Positions 11,019 through 24,200 of a stretch of DNA of 64,000 nt are shown here, one piece after another (position 1 is the stretch's first letter; each line of letters begins with the position of its first letter). The stretch covers positions 24,250,296-24,314,295 of the forward strand of contig OX031068.1 of NCBI GenBank assembly GCA_943736015.1, in the 5' to 3' direction. Source of the DNA: Tridacna crocea (taxonomy: Eukaryota; Mollusca; Bivalvia; Cardiida; Cardiidae). Both the position numbers and the translations under genes were made by a program. The notes under the pieces were generated by a model. That model had not been told where the DNA came from. It worked only from the letters and a program-made list of their open reading frames with translations, and searched no databases.

Positions 11019-11313
11019 CTGTACCAGCTCGTTTACTTTTATCTACTACACTAGATTTACTCGCAGTGGTCGAAACTGAGGTTGTAGAGGACGCAGGATT
11101 TTGCCGGGCCCTGCGTGGTTGTGTTGACGTGGCGGGGGTTCCTGTAGATGCCCCGGCCTTTGCAGTGTTGGGCCGTGATGTTGTGGTTGGTGTGCGTGTA
11201 GATGACATACCTGTCCCCGCCCGTTTTGAAGTGGTGGTTGATGACGGCAGGCCTGTCCGCGTTGGTGTGGATCTTTTCCTGTCATCTTCACTACTGGTGC
11301 TTCCAGATGAGCG
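11019..11313 (-). CDS. LRCH: LRCH exon 14, Ser/Thr/Arg-rich linker
   Basis: 98 codons plus one base (phase 0 in, phase 1 out). Product is disordered and basic: RSSGSTSSEDDRKRSTPTR, then TTTSRPNTAKAG and KSSVVDKSKRAGT. The acceptor (CGTATTGAAG before CGCTCA) has a poor pyrimidine tract but is the only one that keeps frame. The donor is ACAG/GTAGGG. The whole stretch is GC-richer than its surroundings, as expected of an exon. It would lead into the CH domain. Confidence 0.75.
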
Positions 11314-14300
11314 CTTCAATACGAAACAATGTTTATCAAGTTAAAAACAGTAACAGAGCATGTATGTTTAATAAAAAGGTCTCACAACCCATTACCACAC
11401 AATCTCAACTTTTAACGGACCTATGCAATGAGAATTTGGAAAACATTGTGGGTAAGGAGAAAATGCTGGGGATCAGCATTTTCTCCTTATCCCATAGTGT
11501 TTTCTACCCGTCCAACAATAAAGTTCAAATTTTCAATCATATCCATTTTGTCATCTTCAAATGCTTTCAATGTAGACCAGTCCAAAATTTTGTCATTTGC
11601 TAAAGAGTTAAAGTTAGCCATACTCTGTGAAAAAGAGGTTTAATGATTTATGTGATGCAGAATACTAACCAAGTTATAGCATGATTATGGATCCATAAAA
11701 TCCATTTTGTCTAATCACTATCAAATGAGGAAGGAGGATCCATCAAAATAAGAAAATTAACATAAAGGAAAAACTGCATGTCATGTCAGCCTGTATTGTC
11801 CATACAGCTGACATGTTTATTATTTGCAGACGCATTAATCTTCTTGTTTACAGAGTATAGCTTGGTTATTTACAGTTAATACACGATTAACCCTATACAA
11901 AACAACATAATTTTAGACTGGTCCAAATTGGAAGCATTTGCAGATGAAAAAATTAATGCAACTCAAAAGTTAAAATTTGGTTTGGGAAGGATAGAAACCA
12001 TTGTGGGAAAAAGAGAAAATGCTGGTTACGATGTTTTCTTAAGGTTTCTTTCTCAGAGTCGTCAAAAGTAGGAATTGTGTGGTAATGGGTTAATCATACA
12101 AATATCGCATATATGTAACTTAATGATATCATACAATAATCTCATATAAATTTCGTAACTGAATAATAACATACAATAATTGCATATAAATTTCTTAAGT
12201 CTTTACCACACGACAAAATTTTAAACTGGTCCAAATTGAAAGCATTTGCAGATGACAAAATAAAGGTGTCTGAAAAATTGAAATTTGATCTGGGAAGGGT
12301 ACTAAACACTGTGGGAAAAGGAGAAAATGCTGGTTACCAGTATTTTCTCCTTTTGCCACAGTGTTTTCAAAAGGCTTCTTTCTCAGGGGCGTCAAAAGTA
12401 GGGATTGTGTGGTAATGGGTTAACTGAATAATATCATACAACAGTCGTACATAAATTTTATAAATGAATGATATCATACAATAATTGCAAACAAATTTTG
12501 TAAATGAATATCATACAATAATCAGATATAAATTTCGGAATTGAATATTCAGCCACACAATATATCCTTGAAAATCTGCACTTTTGGCCCCATCTCTCAG
12601 AGATCATGCCAGATAAAAGAAGAGAACCACATGTGGGTGCCAATTCTTGGCTGGAAGTGCTTTATTTTCGGTGAAAATTATAAGTCAACAAGAGGGCCAA
12701 GATGGCCCTGGATCGCTCACCTGAATTTTTGAGATGACCATAGTCTATTTTTTTTTTTTTCTTTTTTAGCGTTGAAACATTGGAACCAAATTTATAATTT
12801 TGCCAAGCAATTTTCAAAAGGTCACCTGTAAAAGTCATTTCGAAATCTGACCATCAGTTTCAAAAAGAAGAATTTTTAAGAATTCTTCATTTCTGTATAA
12901 GAGCAAGTAACCCCCATCCACGAGAGCCATGTTTCTTGACGGATCAAAATTTACGAACAAGTTTTGAAAAGGGTCACCCAAGGAACATCTCTCTGAAATT
13001 ATTTCAAAATCTGACCAGGGGTTTCAGAGAAAGAGAATTTTAAAGAATTTCATAATGTCCGTATAGTGCAAGTAGCCCCCATTCACAAGAGCCATGTTTC
13101 TTGACGGATCAAAATTATATGTACAGCTTTTGGAAAGGGTCACCCAAGGAACATCTCTGTCAGATTATTTTAAAATCTGACCACGGGTTTCAGAGAAGAA
13201 GAATTTTCAAGAATTTCTTCATTTCCATATAGTGCAAGTAGCCCCCATTCACTAGAGCCATGTTTCTTGGCCAATCAAAATTTCGCGAACAATTTTAGAA
13301 AAGGGTCACCCAAGGAATATCTCTGTGAAATTATTTCAAAATCTGGCCAGCGGTTTCAGAGAAGAAGAATTTTTAAGAATTTCTTCATTTCTGTATAGTG
13401 CAAGTAGCCCCCATTCACCAGAGCCATGTTTCTTGACGGATCAAAATTTCGCGAACAATTTTTGAAAAGGGTCACCCAAGGAACATCTGTGTGAAATTAT
13501 TTTAAAATCTGGCCAGCGGTTTCAGAGAAGAAGAATTTTTAAGAATTTCTTCATTTCTGTATAGTGCAAGTAGCCCCCATTCACCAGAGCCATGTTTCTC
13601 GACCAATCAAAATTTCGCGAACAATTTTTAAAAAGGGTCACCCAATGAACATCTCTGTGAAATTATTTCAAAATCTGACCAGCGGTTTCAGAGAAGAAGA
13701 TTTTTTAAGAATTCCTTCATTGCTGTACAGTGCAAGAAGCCCCCATTCACCAGAGCCACATTTTTTGACCAATCAAAATTTCACGAACAATTTTTGAAAA
13801 GGGTCACCCAAGGAACATATCTGTGAAATTATTTCAAAATCCGACCAGCGGTTTCAGAGGAGAAGATTTTTAAAGAATTCCTTCATTTCTGTATAGTGCA
13901 AGAAGCCCCCATTCACCAGAGCCACATTTTTTGACGAATCAAAATTTCACGAACAATTTTTGAAAAGGGTCACCCAAGGAACATATCTGTGAAATTATTT
14001 TAAAATCCAACCAGCGGTTTCAGAGGAGAAGATTTTTAAAGAATTTGCTAAAAAATTCCATTTGGTTGCCATGGCAACCAGAGTTTTTGATGGAATCAAA
14101 TTCTGTGAACAATTTTTAAAGAGGACCTCCCAAGGAACATTCCTGCCAAGTTTGGTCCAAATCCGCCCAGCGGTTTCAGAGGAGAAGATTTTTAAAGAAT
14201 TCCTTCATTTCTGTATAGTGCAAGAAGCCCCCATTCACCAGAGCCACATTTTTTGACGAATCAAAATTTCACGAACAAATTTTGAAAAGGGTCACCCAAG

Positions 14301-15183
14301 GAACATATCTGTGAAATTATTTTAAAATCCAACCAGCGGTTTCAGAGGAGAAGATTTTTAAAGAATTTGCTAAAAAATTCCATTTGGTTGCCATGGCAAC
14401 CAGAGTTTTTGATGGAATCAAATTCTGTGAACAATTTTTAAAGAGGACCTCCCAAGGAACATTCCTGCCAAGTTTGGTCCAAATCCGCCCAGCGGTTTAG
14501 GAGGAGTTGATGTTTTAAAGAATTGTTGACGACGCACGACGGACGACGGACGACGCACGACGCACGACGGACGACGGACACCGGGTGATCCTAAAAGCTC
14601 CCCTTGAGCACGTTGTGCTCAGGTGAGCTAAAAAGGGGCATAATCGAGGCCAAATTACTTTGATAGTTACCTTTCCTTTTTGTACAGATTTGCCTTTTGG
14701 TAGTTAACAATTTCTCCAAGCTTTAAACTAAATATCTCAAGTAATAACAAAGATATTACAAAATTTCAAAGTTTTCGCAAAACTACAACACAGACGATGA
14801 CATGCCAACAATATCTCAATGTTTTCTTAAAAAAAAATGCTGCATGCCAGCTTTGTTGCAAAAAACAACTTACTCTGTTCATATAATTGTTGACAGCCTC
14901 TTTCTGGATGGTTCGTAATCTCTGTTCACCGCGGGTCTTTGTTGTCCCATCTACACTCTTTAAACTTTGTGTTGACTTTCTTAATTCCTCATCCTACAAA
15001 ACAAGCCATTCTATCTGCTATTCAGAAGCCCAGATGCTGCTAATAGGGAACAATTTGAGCGCTAAAATGTAATGAAATTTAAACCATACTTGTAAAGAAA
15101 GCGTTGTTAACGCACACAATCTGTTATTGGTCCAAGTGCTTGTCAATGGCTGAACTAGACAAGATTATACCCCCCACCACTTG

Positions 15184-15229
<46 letters not shown>

Positions 15230-18200
15230 GAACACTGTGTAAATTTGAGCATAATGCCTGAAAAACTGTCAAAGCATTTCACACACAAATTTATGTCTAC
15301 GGATGGACTGACAGGCAAATGGGCAGACAGCCATGGCAATTCCAGTATACCCCCTTTGACTTTGTTGTGGAGGTATAAAAATGACTTGGCTACAAGGATT
15401 TTTTCTTTTTTATTTCTACCCTTACGAAGACCTCATTATTATTGTCATCCAAGCCCCATTAACCCTTTACCCCATAAGGCATTTCTATGCTATCTGTAAT
15501 TGACCCTAAATAACAGCAAGGATGAAGCAGTTTCTTATGTGTATATGAAACCTTTGATACCATAGAAAACATTGTGGCAAAAGGTGAAATTGCTCATTTC
15601 ACCTTTTGCCACAATGTTTTCCAAAGGCTCCAACAAGCAATGCGTAGAAATGAGTATCTATGGAGTAAAGGGTTAAATTTGTTGTCTACAAATACTTTCA
15701 ATATGAACAAGTTTAAAAGTTTATCTTCAAGCAAAGACTTCAACCAAAACCACACAACTGGGATTGTTTTCAGACATGAAAACAAAAATAACCTTGATTC
15801 ACAAGAATTACAGGAATAGCTTGTATCAACATGATTTTTATAAAGTTGCCCACTGTGCTTACTGCCTGGGTGCATCACCCTAAGCTTCAAAGGGTCAGCC
15901 ATACCTGATTTAAGTTGGACTTTCTGGCAGTTGGTACTCCTGTTTTAGTTGATGTTGCTGTAGTTGCTCGACCATGTTTATCAGTTGGTTTTGCTACCCG
16001 GGACGCTGTTGCTGGGGCCACCTTATCTGTTGTTTTAGGCTTGCGTGATGCTGTGCCTGGTGCCGACGGGACCCGATCCCCAGTAGGACCATTGGTTACT
16101 GGATCAGATCTGGATGCAGGGTTGGGTTGTGACGAAAATGAAGTTTTTGGACTAGCAGACACTGGAGTGGTTGGTCCTGAGCCATTTACACTGGGCTGTT
16201 CCATAATTGGACCACTAAAACATGACATAAAGTACATGTTAGTTCAATACATAATGATAAAAGCCTTCTGAAGAGCCTAAAAATAAAAGAGTTTGGAAAA
16301 ATAACAAGGCAGGGAGAAAAATTCACCTTTTTACCAGTCAAATTTAAAAACTTGACCAAACTGAAAAACATTTGCAGACAACAAGATAGATAGGACCAAA
16401 AATTTAAAATTTGATGTAGATGAGCAAAAACATATAGTGAAATGGAGAAAAGCATACCAGCATTTTCTCTTTTTTCCCAATGTTTTTGAGAAACTTTCTT
16501 TGAAAGTGTCGTTAAAGTTTGGGCTAGCCTGATAGAGTAAATGCTTGTACCTAGCATTTTCTCTTTTTTTCATTATGTTTTTTACCCTTTCAAAACAAAG
16601 ACTTATCAAAACAGTCATATAAATTTTGTTGTTTACAAAAGACTTCAATATTGACACAGCTAAAAATTTGTCATAAAGTAAAAAGGTTAATGTTTACCAC
16701 ATGATCCTGACTTTTAGCGACATCTAAAAAGAAGACTTTGTAAAACACAGTGGGAAAAGAACAAAGTTCCTGTTACCACTATTCTCTTCTTCTCAAATCA
16801 TTTCCTACTCTATCAAAAGCTGAAATCATCATTCACACTTCATTTAGGCTGTTGTCTGCAAATGCCTTTAATTTGGGCAAGTCCAAATTGTAGTCATCTG
16901 CCAAAGTGTTAACCCTTTACCACACAACAAAATTTCAGACCTGTCCGAAATGAAAGCATTTGCAGATGACACTTTCAGCATGGCTAATGTCAAATGAGGT
17001 TTCTCTGATATGGTAGAAAACATTGGGAAAAGGAGAAAATGCTAATACCAGTATTTTCTCCTTTTCCCACAATGTTTTCAAAAGCCTTCTCTTTCAGGGG
17101 CATTAAAAGTCATCATAGTGTGGTAAAGAGTTAACACAGTAAAATCTTGCTCATCACCTTGGCTTCATTATATGAAATGTTTTTTCTTGCAACAGATCAC
17201 TTTTGAATACACTGTTTCAAAAGGAGGCACCATTCTTAATGCATATTTTCTCACAATGCTGTAATGTTTTTCATGCAATTATCCTTCACATTGTATGGTG
17301 GTTCAAAATGAATTAATGAATTGTGTTTTAAGGCCTGTTGAACAACTTAGGTCATATTGGGCGCACTTACTTTGTAAACAGTAATGTGAGGTGAAAATAA
17401 CATACATGTGCAACAACATAAGACAAACATGATAAATTAGGAATGGACAAAACACAAAATGATGCCCTTTTTGTCGCCTTTTATGACATGCATGCTGTCA
17501 CATTTGTTCTACCAGATGAAATGGCAGATGTGACGATCCTGGGACTGCAGTGGTTTATTCTTATTCCCCCGATTAATCCACATGGGGTCCCACAGGCCAA
17601 TTGATTCCCATTCCAAACCCTATTTACATTGAGAAAAAAATATAGGATTTGGAACAAGAAACTACCCAGCCTGTTCCAATCCTACAAATTACGAGGAAAG
17701 CAGCCGTTCGTCTCTAATTGAAGTCGCCTTCACGACATGCCATAGAGAAAGGCTGAGGTCCTATTCTATACAGTAAAAAAAAACCCTGGGACTCCAAGGG
17801 GATATGGTGGTTCAAGGTTATTGTCCTTTCAATCCTCTTACCACACTAAACTTGCGATTTTCTCCTTTTTTCCCCACAATATTTTAAGCCATTTAAAGAC
17901 AAATCTCTTTCTTTTAGCCACATTCCATTTGTTGCCTGCATACCCTTTTGAAGAACTCCATAAGCTTGGCTTTTTTTCTGATCTACAGTGCTAACTTTAT
18001 CATCTGACTATACTACTTTTTTCTTGTTTATTGTATTATTGAATTTAGGATGTTTGAACTAAACTGAAGAAATTTGGAGGGAGATACCCTTCCTATTACT
18101 TCTAGCACCCAGGATATACATGAACCTCTGAGCTGTCACCTTAACCCATTACCACACAATCCCTACTTTTGACGCCCCTGAGAAAGAAGCCTTTTGAAAA

Positions 18201-21200
18201 CACTGTAGGAAAAGGAGAAAATGCTGGTAACCAGCATTTTCTCCTATTCCCACAGTGTTTTCTATCCTTCCCAGAACAAAATTCAATTTTTCAGTCACAT
18301 TTATTTTGTCGTCTGCAAATGCTTTCAATTTGAACCAGTCTAACATTTTGTCGTGTGGTAGAGTAAATCATGTGACTAAATGACAGTTGAACATGAGGAA
18401 AAACTGCTATCATAATATAGAAGTCTAACATAGAAGTCTTCAGTATCTGTAATATCTGTACATACTTTGTTATGATGGTACTTGTTGGTGGCTGGGAACC
18501 TGACTGCTGGACATGGGCTGGTAATCTCTGGTTAGAGTCCGACGTTGTCCTTCTGTACTGGGTACCGGACCCTGGTCGCCTCTCTTCTTTAAAGCTATTT
18601 GAAGCACTAAGTGCTGGTTTCCTGTTCGTAGAAAGACAAACATACCAAATAACTATTTTCATAATACCTGTAAGTGAACTGGACTCTTATTAAAGGAAGA
18701 AAAAGACCAAAATTTTGCATTTTTAAAACTTTCTGGAGAAAAATATCTCTAGATTTTTCCAATATTCCAGTGTAACTGGCCTAAAATTGGTCTTAACTCT
18801 TCACCAAACAATCAGGAGTTTTCACAACTCTGTAAAACAAGCCTTTAGAAAACATTGTGGAAAAAGGAGAAAATGCTGGTTACCAGCATTTTCTCCTTTT
18901 CCTACAATGTTTTCAAAAGCCTTCTATCTCAGGGTTGTAAAAACCAAGGATTGTTTGGAAAGGGTCAAGAACAACGTGAAAAAGGAAAACTTGTTAGTAA
19001 CCAGCATTTTCTCCTTTTTTCCCCATGTTTTCTACCTTCTCAAAGACAAATTCTATAAAATGAACTACATCATGAGCCATTAAAAGTCATGCAATTTTGA
19101 TGCATCTAAAATTTTGTTGCTTGGTACACAATTATGACAGAATACTGTTCAGGGCACATATACAATTTATAGAATCAAAAAACCTCTAACTCATTACCAA
19201 ACGACAATATTTCAGGTTTGTCCAAATTGAAAGCATCTGCAAATAATGAAATAAAAGTGGCTGAAAATTTGAAATTTGTTTTGGGAAGGGTAGAAAACAT
19301 TGTGGGAAAAGGAGAAAATGCTAGTTACCACCATTTTCTCCCTTTCCCACAATGTTTTCCAAAGGCTTCTTTCTCAGGGTCGTCAAAAGTAGGGATTGTG
19401 TGAGAATGGATTAAGGGAATCATGACCCCCCCCCCCCTCCAAACCCCAAACAAGTAGCATTTTTTATTTCGCTATTGGCACACCAATGATTTAATTACTC
19501 ATGTTTCATTTATCATCCAAGTTCAAACAGTCCTTCAGTTAATAAACTCACAACTTTTGAGTTACATGAGTTAGCCATCCACAATATGCAAGTATCTTTT
19601 TTTTTACATATTCTTCAAAATGATGGCATCATAATTATTATGCTCCATAACCAGATGAAAGTAAAGTTTATGTCTTCTTTTGGACTTCATTTACATAAAC
19701 AAATAACCTTTTGCAATCTCCCACTACTTTGGTTATTCAAAGTATGACACACCTATCTGCTACTTAAAAGTACAAAGACCACAAGCACAGCTGCTTCAAG
19801 TAGACATACGTGCTTCCTTTCTGACAAACCATAGAATTATAGATACTCACCAAATGCAAAGCTAAGTCAGGGTTTCAAACTTATTACTTTTGTAGCAAAG
19901 CCTTTATTGAGAGGGAAAATGAATAAAACACATTGAAAGCAGTGTCTTACACTATTCCTGGCAATTGCTTTTACACACACAGAAAAAACAAATAAACACA
20001 TTTCTTTCTTGATGCAGTCTGTCAACCAAATTATGGAAAAACCAGCTTTGATCTAATTGGATAAATTACAATTACCATAAATTTCCTATAGATTTTCATT
20101 TAGATAAATTGGGAAAAAAGTTGTTGTTTTTTAAGTCAATACAGTAAATTTTCATGCATTACAGTAGATAAAACTTATAAACTTTCATCTTCACAGTTTA
20201 TAAAAATTTGTTATACGTGCAAGACTTTAGGACAGTTCAAGAAAACATGCAGAAAAGAGAATGCTAGCTTTCCAAGCATGTCCAGGCAAAAATGCATACC
20301 AACTCATGATGTTGGAAAACTTTGATTTCTTAAGTTTTATACTATCAAATAAGCATACTGTTATGATTATTAAGATTTTTTCTAATCACAATACAAAAGT
20401 TTAATCCTTTACCAAACAATCCCTGGTTTTTATGACCCTGAGATAGCCTTCACCTGACAAACTTGATCTGAGAGTCACAATACTGACTGTGGACTAAAGA
20501 TGTGTCCTCTAGAATTAACCCATTACCAAACGACAATATTTTAGATTGGTCCAAATTGAAAGCATTAGCAGAAGACAAAGGTGACTGAAAAATTGAAATT
20601 TGTCCTGGGAAGGGTAGAAAACACTGTGTGAAAAGGAGAAAATGCTGGTTACCAGCATTTTCTCCTTTTCCCACAGTGTTTTCAAAAGGCTTCTTTCTCA
20701 GGGGCGTCAAAAGTAGGGATTGTATGGTAATGGGTTAAGACAAGCTTTATCATAATTATATTCATCCAAGTGACCTATTAGAATGGCCAACATTACTGAG
20801 GTGTATCATATTAGCTTAACTCAAAACCATTCACACACAAATGAGCTGAAAACATGTTAGTAACTTTACTTTATAAATTTCACTGACTTTTTTCAATCTC
20901 ACATGCACTGACTTTTACTCCAGAAAAAAGTATGAAAAGAAGGCTACTATCCCACCCATATCTCCAAAAATAACAGAGTAAAGGAAAAAATGAAAACTAT
21001 TGAAATGTTTTGTGCATCAATTTTTTTAAAGTACATGTACCCGGTATATGAATGCGAGTGATTCATAAATTCCAAATTTACTTAGCTCTTTAAAAAACAA
21101 TAAAACTTTGGACCTGCCCGCATTAAGTTGGTTGTTTTGGGGTTTAACGCCACTTTAACAGCTAGGGTCATACCATGGCGGTCGGTGACGCACAAGTGTT

Positions 21201-24200
21201 TCCTGGCTTTCTCACACCAGTACTAACACAAATTTCTTTCCAAAGCCACCGACTAGTTTTCCCATATGTTTCAGCAGAGGTGAGAGGAGATAAAACGCCG
21301 GAAAGAAAGTTCGCCTCAACCGGGCATCGAACTCACAACCACCAGGTCATGAGTCCGACACGCTCACCACTGAGCCATCCGGGCGGGTGCCCGCATTAAG
21401 AGCATGTGCAGACAACAAAGTAAATGAAGCTCAAATGATAGATTTCTGGGTTTTACTGCAAAGATAACATTGTGGAAAAAGAAGAAAATGCTGGTTACCA
21501 GCAATGTCAACAAAAACCTTCTTTCCACAGGGTTTCTAAAACACAGAATTGTGCGGTAATTGGTTAACTCTTTGCCAAATGACAAAATTTTCGATTTGTC
21601 CAAATTGAAATCATTTGCAGATGACAAAATACATGTGAATCGAAAATTGAAAATTAATTTGGAAAGGGTAGAAAACATCGTGGGAAAAGTAGAAAATGCT
21701 GGTTACCAGTATTTTCTCCTTTTTCCCACAATGTTTTCAAAGGCTTTCTTTCTCAGGGTCGTCGAAAGTGGTGACTGTGTGGTAAAGAGTTAAAACATTC
21801 TTGACAAAGACTGACCATGAAAAAAGCTTTGGGTCTTATTTCTAGATTGGAAACTGTTTCTTATGTAAACCCATTACCACACAAACCCTACTTTTGACAA
21901 TCCCTACTTTTGACAACCCTAAGACAGAACCCTTTAGAAAACAATGTGAGAAAAGGAGAAAATGCCGGTAACCAGCATTTTCTCCTTTTCCCACAATGTT
22001 TTCTACCCTTCACAAAATGAATTTCAAATTTTCAGTCGCTTTTATTTTGTAGTCTGCAAATGCTTTCGATTTGGACAAGCCTTAAATATTGTTGTTTGGT
22101 AATGAATCAATGTGCCACTCTATGGGTTAGCTACGACATACATACCTATAGCCTGAATACGGATCAAGCCCCATGCTGTTAGACTGACCAAACTGATGTC
22201 CATGCTGGTGGTCAGTTCGGCCATAATCTGGACTATCCTGGTCACTCCTTTCCCCGAGACTCTTATCATCAATGTGACCATGTGGATTTAGCCGAGACTG
22301 AAGGCCATTACTCAGATGACCCCTTGGTGACGAAATAGGGCTCCTTGATTCCCCAAACTGACCATGACTGTGCTGACCAATACCATGGCCAGTAAAGTGA
22401 TCAAACTGACCACTAGAGTGAAAATTACCATGGCGACTGGTAGTATATAATGGGCTATTTGGAGACATAGCTGAAGTTGACTGACCATAGCCCTGGCCCC
22501 TATAATGATGGTGACCAGGACTTGGTATTGAAGACTGACCGTAATGGCCCAGACTGACTGGACTTTGTGCCATATTTGGCTGTGTTGGTGATCTCTGACC
22601 ATACAGTTCATGTGTATGGATCAGGCTTGGGGAGGGTGGAGGGGGCCATGCAGGGGAAGAAGGGGAGCTGTGTTGTCTATAGCCATATTGTTTATTAAAA
22701 ACATAGCTGCAAAGAAAACAGAAAAAAAAAAAACATAGCAAATAAGAGCACTCGGATAAGGGGGCTAGAATAAGCTTTCTTTCCTATTTAAATTTACCAC
22801 ACCATGCCAACATTTAATGCTTTTAATGCCCCTGAAAGAGAAGGCTTTTGAAAACATTTCAGGAACCAGCATTTTCTCCTTTTTCCAAAATGTTTTCTAC
22901 ACTATCAAAAAGAAAAATAATTTCATACGAGCCACATTGAAATTGTTATCAGCAACTGCTTTCAATTCAGACAGGTCTAAAATCTTGTCATGTGGTAAAG
23001 GGTTAATCTAAAACCCATGTTACTGCATACAGCTTGTAAAAACCAATTTCTCCTTACCCCACTATGTCTTCTAACTAGGCAGAGAACTTGGCTTATTTGT
23101 AACAATTATGAATCTGTCATCAGAAATATTTCCCATTTTCAGGAATGAAACTTTGTTAGTTTCAAAAAATGGTTAATAGCTAATTTCTTTCACCCCCTTA
23201 TCTCAATCTCTAGCATACAGTCAAAAATGCACCAGGCAAATGCATAACAAAAAGTAAACAGTTAGTCAATAGCAAAGAAATCAAATGAGCATACAGTTGC
23301 ATCCTGAAAATTTCATTATCACTTTAACAAACGACAAAAGTTTAGACTTGTCCTAATTGGAAGCTATAGCAGACGATAAAATTGACTGAAAAATTGGAAT
23401 TAGTTTTGGGACAGGTAGAAAGCATTGTGAGAAAATGTTGGTAATCAGCATTTTCTCATTTTCTCACGGTGTTTTCAGAAGGCTTCTATCTTGGGGTCAT
23501 GAACATCAAAGATTGTTTGGTAAAGGGTTAAACAAGTTTGCATGAGCAATGCAAGCTAAAAGTCACTGGAAAATGTGAAGAAAAATCCTTCAATTGATAA
23601 CTGAGCAAGCTATTTCAGGCCTAAACAGAATAATCATAAACCAGGGTCCATTTTCACCAACCACTCTTAAGAATATCTTCAGTCCTGAGCTGATGACTTT
23701 TCTGGACTTGAAACTAACACAACTTCTGCTTGGTTAAACCATTTGGTTTAGCAAATCAGACATGGTTTAGCCAATCAGAAGCTGTGTTACTGTCAAATGT
23801 AGAAAAGTCTTTCAGATAAGAAAAAGAAAACTCTTAAATATTGTTAGTGAATATGGACCTAGATATTTAGCTTTGATGAAAACTTGTTTCTCTCTCCATG
23901 TGACCTTTGAACCCTGGCTCTGACCTTGACAATAGAGATTGGCATGTGAAACCTTTGCTATACAAGCCTTCTCATCAAGACGTAAACAGGTATAAACATC
24001 TTCAAAATCAAGCTCAGGAGTTAAGGAGTCAAAATGACAATGCGACAGACTGTTAAACAGACAGATGATCAGCAGATAGCTCCATAGAAAACCTGAAGTC
24101 TCCCCTAAATCCATTTTGGCAGTAGACATACTCATATAAAGGGCAAGAACTTGCATTTGAAAGAAAGATACTATCACATTTTGGGAAAAGGAAGAACTGC

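Noticed and set aside
12688..14634. CRISPR-like regular array
   Set aside because: Units are contiguous ~166-bp repeats without spacers, inside a eukaryotic transposon.
15673..15902. Frame joining a MITE to exon 12
   Set aside because: Exon 12 has a clear GTATGG donor at its end; read-through sequence is intronic.
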